From: Hyphomonadaceae bacterium
GTDB lineage: Bacteria > Pseudomonadota > Alphaproteobacteria > Caulobacterales > Aquidulcibacteraceae
Reading direction: 5' to 3'
Length of the DNA: 64,000 bases
Assembly (NCBI GenBank): GCA_016791425.1
Contig: JAEUMQ010000020.1
Coordinates: 62,001-126,000, forward strand
Shown here: in pieces, positions 54,348-64,000 of the stretch
How the letters are laid out: each line of letters opens with the position of its first letter
How positions within the stretch are numbered: the stretch's first letter is position 1
The notes under the pieces: model-generated
What the model was told of the DNA's origin: nothing
Seen by the model: the letters and a program-made list of their open reading frames with translations, nothing else
Database searches by the model: none
Made by a program: the position numbers and the translations under genes

Positions 54348-54367
54348 GGACGTTATATATAACGTCC
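54348..54367. promoter_or_regulatory. perfect 20-bp palindrome, AbiE operator
   Basis: GGACGTTATATATAACGTCC is a perfect palindrome ending 11 bp before the AbiEi ATG and enclosing a TATATA -10-like core. AbiEi antitoxins are known to repress their own promoter through inverted repeats, so this is the likely autoregulatory site. Confidence 0.75.
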
Positions 54368-54378
54368 GAGGAATTAAA

Positions 54379-54993
54379 ATGAACGCCCGCGCCCCCGATA
54401 CGGCTCGAAATCGCGTCCTGAGGCTGGTCAAGCGTCAGGGCATCGCGCGCGCGCGCGATCTGCAAGCCGCTGGCGTCCCAAACGCCACTCTGCGCCGTTT
54501 CGTCGAAGAGGGCGCGCTGGAGCAGCCGGCGCGCGGGCAATATCGCCTTGCCGGCGCCGCGCCGACCGCCGGACACACCATCGCCGTGGCCGCCGGCATC
54601 GCGCCGCAAGCTATCGTCTGCCTGCTGAGCGCGCTTCGGCTGCACGACCTCGGCACGCAGACGCCGCGCGAGGTCTGGCTGCTGATCGGGGCCAAGGCCT
54701 GGGCGCCGGTCAGTCCGGCGGTCACGCTGCGCCTCATCCGATCGCGCAACCTGCATGAAGAGGTCGGCGTCGAGACGCGTACGATTGAAGGCGTCAAAGT
54801 GCGCGTCACCTCGCCCGAGCGCACGGTGGTGGAGTGCTTCAAACACCGCAACGCCATCGGGCTCGATGTCGCCATCGAAGCGCTGCGCGATCTGATAAAG
54901 CGCCGCCGCGGCAGGACCGACGAGCTGTGGCGCATCGCCAAGGTGTTCCGCATGCAGAATGTGATGCGTCCCTATCTCGAGGCGAGCGCATGA
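54379..54993 (+). CDS. abiEi: AbiEi antitoxin / transcriptional regulator
   Basis: The 204-residue antitoxin belongs to the type IV AbiE toxin-antitoxin system. The N-terminal winged helix (about 10-55) shows RNRVLRLVKRQGIARARDLQ, VPNATLRRFVEEGAL and GQYRLAG. The rest is the AbiEi_1 C-terminal domain with VRVTSPERTVVECFKHR. AbiEi represses the operon and counters AbiEii without a stable complex. ATG 54379 follows GAGGAAT. Its stop overlaps the toxin start (ATGA). Confidence 0.92.
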   Translation: MNARAPDTARNRVLRLVKRQGIARARDLQAAGVPNATLRRFVEEGALEQPARGQYRLAGAAPTAGHTIAVAAGIAPQAIVCLLSALRLHDLGTQTPREVWLLIGAKAWAPVSPAVTLRLIRSRNLHEEVGVETRTIEGVKVRVTSPERTVVECFKHRNAIGLDVAIEALRDLIKRRRGRTDELWRIAKVFRMQNVMRPYLEASA

Positions 54994-55895
54994 AGCCGCC
55001 GCGCCAAATCGACATGGCGGCGTCGGTGCGTGCGCGCCTGCTGGCCCGCGCTAAAGAGCGCGGCGAGGATTTTCAGCTCACGCTCGTGCGCTACGCCATC
55101 GAGCGCTTTCTCTATCGCCTCGGCAAATCTGCCTATCGCGACGCCTTCGTGCTCAAGGGCGCCATGCTGTTTGCGCTCTGGGCGCAAGAGCCATTCCGGG
55201 CGACCGGCGATCTCGATCTCATGGGCGTTGAATCGCCTGGAGAGAGGCGCGTGCGCGAGATGGTCGGCGCGCTTGCGGCTCTGGACGTGGAGCCGGACGG
55301 CATCGTGTTCGATACAAGCGGGCTGCAGGTCGAGGAGATGAACCCGCAAGAGGACTACAAGGGCGTGCGTCTGTCATTCGTGGCGCGGATCGGCAATGTG
55401 CGCATCCCGATGAAAGTCGATATCGGCTTCGGCGACGTGATCACGCCAGGGCCTGTCGATCTCGACTATCCCGCCTTGCTCGATCTGCCTGTGCCGCATG
55501 TGCGCGCCTATCCGGTCGAGACCGTCATCGCCGAGAAATTTCAGGCCATGGTCGAACTCGGCATCCGCAACAGCCGGATGAAGGATTTCTTCGATCTGTG
55601 GGCGATCGCGCTCACGCTGGAGATTGACGGCGCCGCGTTGGCGGCGGCGATCAGCGCCACCTTCGCGCGCCGCGGCACCGAGCCGCCGCAAACGCCGCCG
55701 CTCGCCTTCACCGCCGAATTCGCCGGCGATTCCTCCAAGCAGACGCAATGGTCGGCGTTCGTTCGGCGGATGACGACATCGCTTACGCCAGCGACGCTTT
55801 CTCAGACGATTGATGTCGTCGCGGCGCTGGTGATGCCTGCGGCCGCAAGCGAAAGCATCGGGAAAGCCTGGCGTCCGGGCGGGCCTTGGACGTAA
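54990..55895 (+). CDS. abiEii: AbiEii nucleotidyltransferase toxin
   Basis: The 301-residue nucleotidyltransferase-fold toxin acts by modifying tRNA and stops growth on phage infection. Motifs are FVLKGAMLFALWA, TGDLDLMG with the metal-binding aspartates, KVDIGFGD, and YPVETVIAEKFQAMVELG followed by RMKDFFDLWA. The start is fixed by coupling to abiEi. Both genes look intact. Confidence 0.92.
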   Translation: MKPPRQIDMAASVRARLLARAKERGEDFQLTLVRYAIERFLYRLGKSAYRDAFVLKGAMLFALWAQEPFRATGDLDLMGVESPGERRVREMVGALAALDVEPDGIVFDTSGLQVEEMNPQEDYKGVRLSFVARIGNVRIPMKVDIGFGDVITPGPVDLDYPALLDLPVPHVRAYPVETVIAEKFQAMVELGIRNSRMKDFFDLWAIALTLEIDGAALAAAISATFARRGTEPPQTPPLAFTAEFAGDSSKQTQWSAFVRRMTTSLTPATLSQTIDVVAALVMPAAASESIGKAWRPGGPWT

Positions 55896-56079
55896 GCGAG
55901 GAAGCGAGCTTGGTCCGCCCCTCGATGCGGGTGACGCGCATTGGTGACGCGCATTGGCGACGCGCGCGGCGGCGCTGGAAGCTACACAAGCGCCTCCGTC
56001 TCCGGCTGAGCCAGAGGCCAAGCGGAAACGAAGCCGAAAAAGGACAAGTCGGACTAGCCCGCGCCCATCGCTCACGGTT

Positions 56080-56116
56080 AATTCGTCGCAAGCGTGGTGA
56101 GCTTCGTTGACGAATT
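56080..56116. promoter_or_regulatory. inverted repeat upstream of metal-efflux operon
   Basis: AATTCGTC (56080-56087) and GACGAATT (56109-56116) are perfect 8-bp inverted arms 21 bp apart, 28 bp before the ATG of the Met-rich protein. They could be a regulator-binding site for the efflux operon. No matching regulator gene is adjacent. Confidence 0.35.
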
Positions 56117-56144
56117 CGGAAGCCATAACCACTATCCTGCCCGC

Positions 56145-56498
56145 ATGCGCCGCCTCTGGCTCCCCCTTCTGACGGCTTTCGCCCTCGCGGCCAGCGGGGT
56201 GTCGTCCGCATTCGCGGCGCAAGATTGCCCGATGCGGCAGACGGCCCCGGTCGCAGCGTCGGCGCATGATTGCTGCCCGGAGACCAACACCTCCGATCAG
56301 GACCAGCCCGATCAGCAGCACGATATGAAAGGCTGCATGATGGGGATGGCCTGCCGCACAGCCTCGGCCGTGACCCCGACGCTTGCGCCGGTCAGCTTGT
56401 CGAATGCGACAATTCTCGTGTCGCAGCCGATCATGAGCGAACCCGCCAAACCGAGCGGCCCGCTCCAGGACCTCTTCCGACCGCCACGAACGATCTGA
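56145..56498 (+). CDS. periplasmic Cys/Met/His-rich metal-binding protein
   Basis: The 117-residue secreted protein has a signal peptide (LLTAFALAASGVSSAFAA, cleavage about residue 25). Potential soft-metal ligands follow: HDCCPE, QQHDMKGCMMGMACRT. Proteins of this sort commonly open copper/silver or other metal-efflux operons in alphaproteobacteria. ATG 56145 starts the signal peptide. The CusC-like gene begins 73 bp downstream. Metal buffering or delivery is inferred from composition and place. Confidence 0.7.
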   Translation: MRRLWLPLLTAFALAASGVSSAFAAQDCPMRQTAPVAASAHDCCPETNTSDQDQPDQQHDMKGCMMGMACRTASAVTPTLAPVSLSNATILVSQPIMSEPAKPSGPLQDLFRPPRTI

Positions 56499-56571
56499 CA
56501 CCGGAATTGAGCGCTCACGCGCGTCTGCGCGCCTGCGTTCGGGCTCGTCCCCATTTTTCCTGGAGTCGGAC

Positions 56572-57804
56572 ATGCGCAACGCATGGGCACTGGCCTGCGC
56601 CATCACTTTGGCGCCGGCGGCAAACGCACAAGATCTGAGTTACACCGATGCGCTGGAGCGCGCTGCCAGCGAAGGGCCCACCATCGTGGCGCGCAACGCC
56701 GCGCTGGAAGCGGCGACGCGCGGCATCGGTCCCGCCGGCGCGCTGCCCGATCCCGAATTGGTGCTCGCGATCGAGAACGTGCCGGCGACGGGGCCAGACC
56801 GTTATCGCTTGGGTCGCGACGAGATGACGATGCAACGCGTCGGCATCATGCAGGAAATGCCGAGCTTGGCCGAACTCGGCGCCCGGCGCGCCATGGCGCG
56901 CGCGGAAGCGGAGCGCGCCGGCGCCGGCCTTGAACTCGGGCGTCTCGAAGCGCGCCTTGGCGCGGCTGAAGCTTGGATCGGTCTCTATTACGCTGAGCGC
57001 CGCGTCATGGTGCTTGAGCGTCTGACCCGCGAGGCGCACGCCTCCGCCGAGGCGGCGCGGGCGCGCTTGGCGTCGGGCGCGGGCAGCGTCGATGAAGCCA
57101 TTGCCGCGGAAGTCGACGCCGCGCGGTTTGACGACCGCGGCGCTGAAGCGGCGGCGTCCGTTGTGGCGATGCGCGCCGACTTGCGCCGCTGGATCGGCGA
57201 AGCGGCCGACGAACCGCTCTCCGATGCGGCGCCGGCCTTTGTCATCGATGCGGAAAGGCTGCGCCATCATTTGCGTCGCCACCCGGCGTTCGCGGCGTAC
57301 GACGCCGAAGCCGCGGTCGCGCAAGCAGGCCTGCGCGCGGCGCGGGCCGAGCGTTGGCCGGATTGGTCCTGGGAGTTGTCTTACGGACGGCGCGACGCGG
57401 CGCTTGAGGACATGGCGTCCGTCGAAGTGCGCGTCGGCCTGCCGCTGTTTCAAGCCTGGCGGCAAGAGCCCTTGATCGATGCGCGGCGCGCCGATGTCGC
57501 GCGCGTCGGCGCTGAACGCGACGCCACCTTGCGCGAACACGAAGCCATGCTGGAAGCAGGCTTGGCGCAGCACGCAGCGCTCGCTGCCAGCGCAGCGCGG
57601 GCGCGCGAGGTCCGGCTGCCCTTGGCCCGCCGGCGCGCCGAGGCCGCCGCCGGCGCCTTTGCCGCGGGAAGCTCGACCTCAAGCGCGCTGATCGCCGCGC
57701 GTCGCGATGCGCTCGAAGCAGAACTCGATCTGCTCGCGCTGGAGGAGCGCCTCGCGCTCACCGGCGCTGCGCTCACGCTGCAATATGCGGAGACCGCGCA
57801 ATGA
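56572..57804 (+). CDS. TolC-family outer-membrane factor (CusC/CzcC-like)
   Basis: The 410-residue outer-membrane channel protein of a tripartite metal efflux pump has a signal peptide (ACAITLAPAANA). Alanine-rich coiled-coil repeats of the OEP family follow: YTDALERAASEGPTIVARNA, LPDPELVLAIENVP, and a second half with QAGLRAARAERWPDWSWELSYG and RVGLPLFQAWRQEP. It overlaps the adaptor gene by 4 bp (ATGA). It exports metal across the outer membrane with the CusB/CusA-like partners. Confidence 0.9.
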   Translation: MRNAWALACAITLAPAANAQDLSYTDALERAASEGPTIVARNAALEAATRGIGPAGALPDPELVLAIENVPATGPDRYRLGRDEMTMQRVGIMQEMPSLAELGARRAMARAEAERAGAGLELGRLEARLGAAEAWIGLYYAERRVMVLERLTREAHASAEAARARLASGAGSVDEAIAAEVDAARFDDRGAEAAASVVAMRADLRRWIGEAADEPLSDAAPAFVIDAERLRHHLRRHPAFAAYDAEAAVAQAGLRAARAERWPDWSWELSYGRRDAALEDMASVEVRVGLPLFQAWRQEPLIDARRADVARVGAERDATLREHEAMLEAGLAQHAALAASAARAREVRLPLARRRAEAAAGAFAAGSSTSSALIAARRDALEAELDLLALEERLALTGAALTLQYAETAQ

Positions 57805-59266
57805 CCGATGTTCGTGCGGGTCTGCCGAGATTGGCGCCGTTCTTTGTCGGCGGCGCGCTCGCGCTCGGCCTTGTCGGCGCGGGCGGCTATTGGCTGGGCG
57901 CTCATCGCAGCGCCGCGCCCGCGACGGAATCGGGGCGCGAGGTGCTTTATTGGTACGACCCGATGCGCCCGGAAGTGCATTTCGACGAACCGGGTCAATC
58001 GCCGTTCATGGATATGGCGCTCGTGCCGCGTTACGCCGACGAAGGCGAGGGCGAAGCAGGCGTGCGCATCAACCCGGGCGTCGCACAAAACCTCGGCGTG
58101 CGCTTGGCGAATGTCGAGCGCACATCCGTTACGCACGCGGTGCTTGCGGCCGGAATCATTGCGTTCAGCGAGCGCAGTCTTGCGGTGGTGCAGGCGCGCG
58201 CGGGCGGCTTTGTCGAACGCGCGCATGGCCGCGCCGTCGGCGACGTGGTGCAGGCGGGCGCGCCGATCGTCGACATTCGCGTGCCCGAATGGGCAGCGGC
58301 CCAGGGCGAATATCTGGCTCTGCGCCAAGCGGGCGGCGATCTGGCCATCGCCGCGCGCCGGCGTCTTTCGATGCTTGGCATGCCGGATGGGTTGATCGAT
58401 CGGGTGGAGCGCGACGGCGCGCCGCGGCCCGTCTTTACCGTGGTCGCGCCGGTGACCGGCGCCATCACCGCGCTCGATATTCGCCAAGGCATGACTGTGA
58501 CGGCGGGCGCCTCGCTTGCGACCATCAATGGGCTGTCGCCGGTCTGGTTGATCGCGTCGCTGCCGCAAACCGACGCTGGGCTCGCGCGTTCGGGCGCGCG
58601 TGTGGTGGCGACCTTGCCGGCCTATCCGGGAGAGCGCTTCTCGGGACGCATCGAAAGCGTGTTGCCTTCTGCGAATGCGGCTACGCGCTCGATCGAGGTG
58701 CGCATCGCGCTTGCGAATCCGGACGGCCGACTGCGGCCCGGCATGACGGCGGAAGCGCGGCTCGAAGAGCGCGCCGAAGAGGCGCTGGTCATTCCGGCCG
58801 AGGCGGTGATCCGCACCGGGACGCGATCGCTTGTGATCGTGGTGCAGGCGGACGGGAGTTACGCGCCGGTCGAGGTCGCGCTCGGGCGCGCGCAAGGCGA
58901 TGCCATCGCCATCGTGTCCGGCTTAAGCGAGGGCCAGCGTGTGGTCGCCTCGGGTCAGTTCCTTATCGATTCCGAAGCCAATCTCTCGGGGGCCGTGGCG
59001 CGGCTCAATGCTGCGCGCGGCCAAGCGCAAGCCGCGGACGCATTGCACGAGACCACCGGGCGCATCACGGCGATCAATGGCCAGGAGGTGACGATCGCGC
59101 ACGGCGCAGTCGCGAGCCTCAATTGGCCAGCCATGACCATGCCATTCCGGCTTGGTCGTCCTGACCTCGGCCGCGATCTTGCGGTCGGCGATCGCGTCGC
59201 GCTCCGCTTTCGCGAGGTCGGCGGGGCTTATGTGATCGAGGAGATTCGCGAGACGGGGGCCGCGCC

Positions 59267-59270
<4 letters not shown>
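57801..59270 (+). CDS. cusB: RND efflux adaptor with C-terminal CusF domain (CusB-like fusion)
   Basis: The 489-residue membrane-fusion protein has an N-terminal helix, then a heavy-metal-binding segment [20 protein letters not shown] with [10 protein letters not shown] barrel-sandwich/hairpin core follows, containing [18 protein letters not shown]. From about residue 415 a CusF-like domain is fused: [20 protein letters not shown] then NWPAMTMPF, which retains His, Trp and both Met ligands of CusF. It delivers Cu(I)/Ag(I) to the RND pump. ATGA coupling occurs on both sides. A separate CusF-like gene at 62446 makes this fusion redundant or specialised. Confidence 0.93.
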
Positions 59271-62443
<3,173 letters not shown>

Positions 62444-62445
62444 TC

Positions 62446-62793
62446 ATGCTGAGACTTCTCATCGCGACCATCACGGTTTTCGCCGCCGCATGCTCTCCAC
62501 CAACGCAGCAAGAACCCGCCAAAACGGACGAGAGCATGAATATGGAAACACCGGCGCCGGCTGTCGCCGGACCGATCACCGGTACGGGCACGGTCACGCA
62601 AGTCGATGCGGCCGCCGGCACCGTCACCCTCAATCACGGCGCCATCCCCGCCGTGAGCTGGCCGGCGATGACGATGCAATTCACCGCCGAGAACCCCGCG
62701 ATCCTGCAAGGCGTCGCCGTCGGCGACAATGTCAGCTTCGAATTGAAGAGCGCGACTGAAACGTCGATCGTCACGAGCGTTCAGAAGCAATAG
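62446..62793 (+). CDS. cusF: CusF-like copper-binding lipoprotein
   Basis: The 115-residue protein has a lipobox TVFAAAC (Cys about 16), so it is a membrane-tethered metallochaperone. A Met-containing linker (ESMNMETP) precedes the OB-fold CusF domain: TVTQVDAAAGTVTLNHGAIP and SWPAMTMQF with the His, Trp and two Met ligands. It probably hands Cu(I)/Ag(I) to the adaptor. It is the last gene of the operon and converges with the ECF sigma gene. Confidence 0.92.
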   Translation: MLRLLIATITVFAAACSPPTQQEPAKTDESMNMETPAPAVAGPITGTGTVTQVDAAAGTVTLNHGAIPAVSWPAMTMQFTAENPAILQGVAVGDNVSFELKSATETSIVTSVQKQ

Positions 62794-62823
62794 AGGCGCC
62801 GGACGCGACGCGCACCTTGGGTC

Positions 62824-63381
62824 TTATTCCAAGCCCTTGAGCGCGTCGCGCAGCGCTTGTTTGGCGCGGTAGACGCGTGTTTCGACAGCCTTGGCGGTGA
62901 TGCCCAGCAATGCTCCCGCTTCGGCCTGCGGCATGTCATCGAAGGCGGTGAGCAGAAGCGGTTCTTTCAATGCTTGGGGGAGGGCGGCGATCGCGGCGTC
63001 GAGCGCTGCGAGCCGTGCTTGATGCGGGCCGTCCTCAACGGGCGCAGCCGGCATTTTGTCGGCCGCTTCAATGGGGCGGGCGCCGAAGAAGAAGCGGCGC
63101 ACGTGCCGGCGGCGGCTCCAGTCCCGGCACTTGTTGAGCGCAATGCGCCGCAACCAGACTGGAAAAGACCGCCCGCGCTCGAACGAAATGAGCGCGCTCC
63201 AGCTTGCAACGAAGGTCTCCTGCACCAGGTCAAAGGATTCGTCCGCATCGCCGACATAACGGCGCACGAAGCGGTAAAGTGGGTCCTTGTGGCGCGACAT
63301 CAGCGTTGAGAACGCAGCGTTGTCGCCGCCGAGCGCTTGGGCGATCAGCGTGTCGTCATCGTCCCCGCCTTGGGCATTCAT
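62824..63381 (-). CDS. ECF sigma factor, CnrH-like
   Basis: The 185-residue sigma-70-family ECF factor has region 2 with HKDPLYRFVRRYVGDADESF then DLVQETFVASW, and region 4 with ALKEPLLLTAFDDMPQAEAG and LLGITAKAVETRVYRAKQALR. It overlaps the metal-sensor gene by 4 bp (ATGA), in the order anti-sigma, sensor, sigma known from cnrYXH. It probably activates the adjacent efflux operon and its own operon on metal excess. Confidence 0.9.
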   Translation of the reverse strand: MNAQGGDDDDTLIAQALGGDNAAFSTLMSRHKDPLYRFVRRYVGDADESFDLVQETFVASWSALISFERGRSFPVWLRRIALNKCRDWSRRRHVRRFFFGARPIEAADKMPAAPVEDGPHQARLAALDAAIAALPQALKEPLLLTAFDDMPQAEAGALLGITAKAVETRVYRAKQALRDALKGLE

Positions 63382-63815
63382 TGGTGCTCGTTTGTGAGCG
63401 CCGAGGCGACAATGGCGTCGAATTTCGTGCGCTGCTCGGCCGTCAACACGTCGCGCATGGCGAAGACGTGCTCCATGGTCGCGCTCTGAAGCTCGCCCAT
63501 CGCTGCGTGAAAGCGCTCGACTGCAGCAGTGACGCGCGGCCCGTATGCATGCTCTTCGCGCATCGCCGCTGCGAGTTCAGCGTTTGCCGCGCGCATCTCG
63601 ACTTCGAGCGTTCGCCGGCGCGTCGCGAAGTCGCGTTCTAAGACTTCGATCTGCTGATCCTGGATTTGTGTAAGATCGAGTTCGTCATGGAGAACCTCGT
63701 GCAGACTCGGGCTATGCTGCGGGGCAAAGACAAGGCGCCCAAGCCCCATGCCGGCGAGACCGGCCAGGAATGCAATGACGATGGTGACGGCGATGGCGCG
63801 CTGCGCCGGCGTCAC
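63378..63815 (-). CDS. periplasmic heavy-metal sensor, CnrX-like
   Basis: The 145-residue protein has an N-terminal membrane anchor (AIAVTIVIAFLAGLAGMGLG). A helical hairpin domain of the CnrX/ZraP kind follows: HSPSLHEVLHDELDLTQIQ, FATRRRTLEVEMRAANAELA, and a terminal MEHVFAMRDVLTAEQRTKF. His and Met residues supply candidate metal ligands. The GTG start overlaps the upstream gene (GTGA). CnrX restrains the anti-sigma until metal binds. Confidence 0.85.
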   Translation of the reverse strand: MTPAQRAIAVTIVIAFLAGLAGMGLGRLVFAPQHSPSLHEVLHDELDLTQIQDQQIEVLERDFATRRRTLEVEMRAANAELAAAMREEHAYGPRVTAAVERFHAAMGELQSATMEHVFAMRDVLTAEQRTKFDAIVASALTNEHQ

Positions 63816-64000
63816 GGGCTTTCTCCGAGCAAGGTTGACGGCGCTAGAGCCGCATTGGGCGAAAAGAGTTCAAACTCGGGCGAAGCTTGCGCCATGCTTG
63901 CGCCTTGGGTGAGAAGGCCAAGCGCAAGCAGCGCCGCGGCCGTGGCGCTGCGCCAACCCCACAATGTCCCGGTGGAGGGGGCCCGTTGGCGTTCGCCGAT
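63812..64000 (-). CDS. partial CnrY-like anti-sigma protein (C-terminal part)
   Basis: Sixty-two codons plus stop are visible, and the gene continues past the right edge. The sequence shows a membrane helix TAAALLALGLL preceded by a basic segment (GERQR, GWRS) and a ~30-residue periplasmic tail (EFELFSPNAALAPS). Position and topology (small, one helix, coupled by GTGA to the CnrX-like gene) match CnrY, the membrane anti-sigma. The identity is inferred from gene order. Confidence 0.6.
   Translation of the reverse strand: MGERQRAPSTGTLWGWRSATAAALLALGLLTQGASMAQASPEFELFSPNAALAPSTLLGESP

Noticed and set aside
55925-55965. Tandem GTGACGCGCATTG repeat as a CRISPR or iteron array
   Set aside because: Only two full copies and one degenerate copy, directly adjacent with no spacers.

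Overview
This window reads as a high-GC alphaproteobacterial chromosome, probably of the Caulobacterales/Hyphomonadales kind. The grounds are three TonB-dependent receptors with DIVVT-type N-terminal boxes, CaiB/BaiF CoA-transferases, TRAP and MFS carriers, dense ATGA/GTGA-coupled operons, and long antisense open frames typical of GC-rich codon use. No rRNA, tRNA, CRISPR array or complete insertion sequence was seen.

Positions 1-27,400 form one accessory catabolic region. A 14-bp LacI-type operator (TGAAAGCGCTTTCA and close variants) occurs at least eight times, always in an intergenic or leader position. The sites lie before a TonB receptor/esterase pair (170-4617), a nine-gene minus-strand operon (15953 down to 4627), a cytochrome P450 (17841), the LacI regulator itself (18909), a second TonB receptor (21120), and the divergent pair DMT permease-MmgE/PrpD (23670 leftward) and CapA-P450-MFS (23753 rightward). 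The nine-gene operon encodes a CapA-like phosphoesterase, two HgdB-fold dehydratase-like subunits flanking a two-domain CoA-transferase, a TRAP transporter, another CoA-transferase and a lipoprotein hydrolase. The inferred flow is: ester substrate crosses the outer membrane, is hydrolysed by lipoprotein esterases, enters by TRAP/MFS/DMT carriers, is oxidised by P450s and is activated to CoA thioesters. The substrate cannot be told from sequence. One dehydratase subunit has lost every expected cluster cysteine, and both P450s lack the I-helix acid/threonine pair, so the chemistry may be non-standard.

Positions 27,457-35,592 hold a second uptake/activation set: a HupE remnant, a TonB receptor, an acyl-CoA ligase with a TetR regulator, and a lipoprotein carboxylesterase with an MFS carrier. 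Positions 35,741-43,654 carry a complete potassium-uptake cluster, kdpFABC-kdpDE, with kdpF and one further tiny membrane peptide at its head. A decayed MFS fragment and a thiolase follow.

At 45,500 there is an 11-codon fragment matching the start of dusA (VAPMMDW), a known integration site of genomic islands. Immediately to its right the character changes. Genes of unknown function or nuclease type follow: a PD-(D/E)XK-like protein, an inositol-phosphatase-fold protein behind two perfect operators, and a Zn-ribbon/PIN-like protein divergent from a four-gene run of Ser/Thr kinase, HNH, VRR-NUC and an unknown protein. An AbiE toxin-antitoxin pair with a perfect 20-bp operator comes next. This 46-56 kb stretch is a candidate defence island.

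Positions 56,145-64,000 carry a Cus-type copper/silver efflux operon (Met-rich periplasmic protein, CusC-, CusB-, CusA- and CusF-like). It converges on a cnrYXH-like ECF sigma, metal sensor and anti-sigma module that runs off the right edge.
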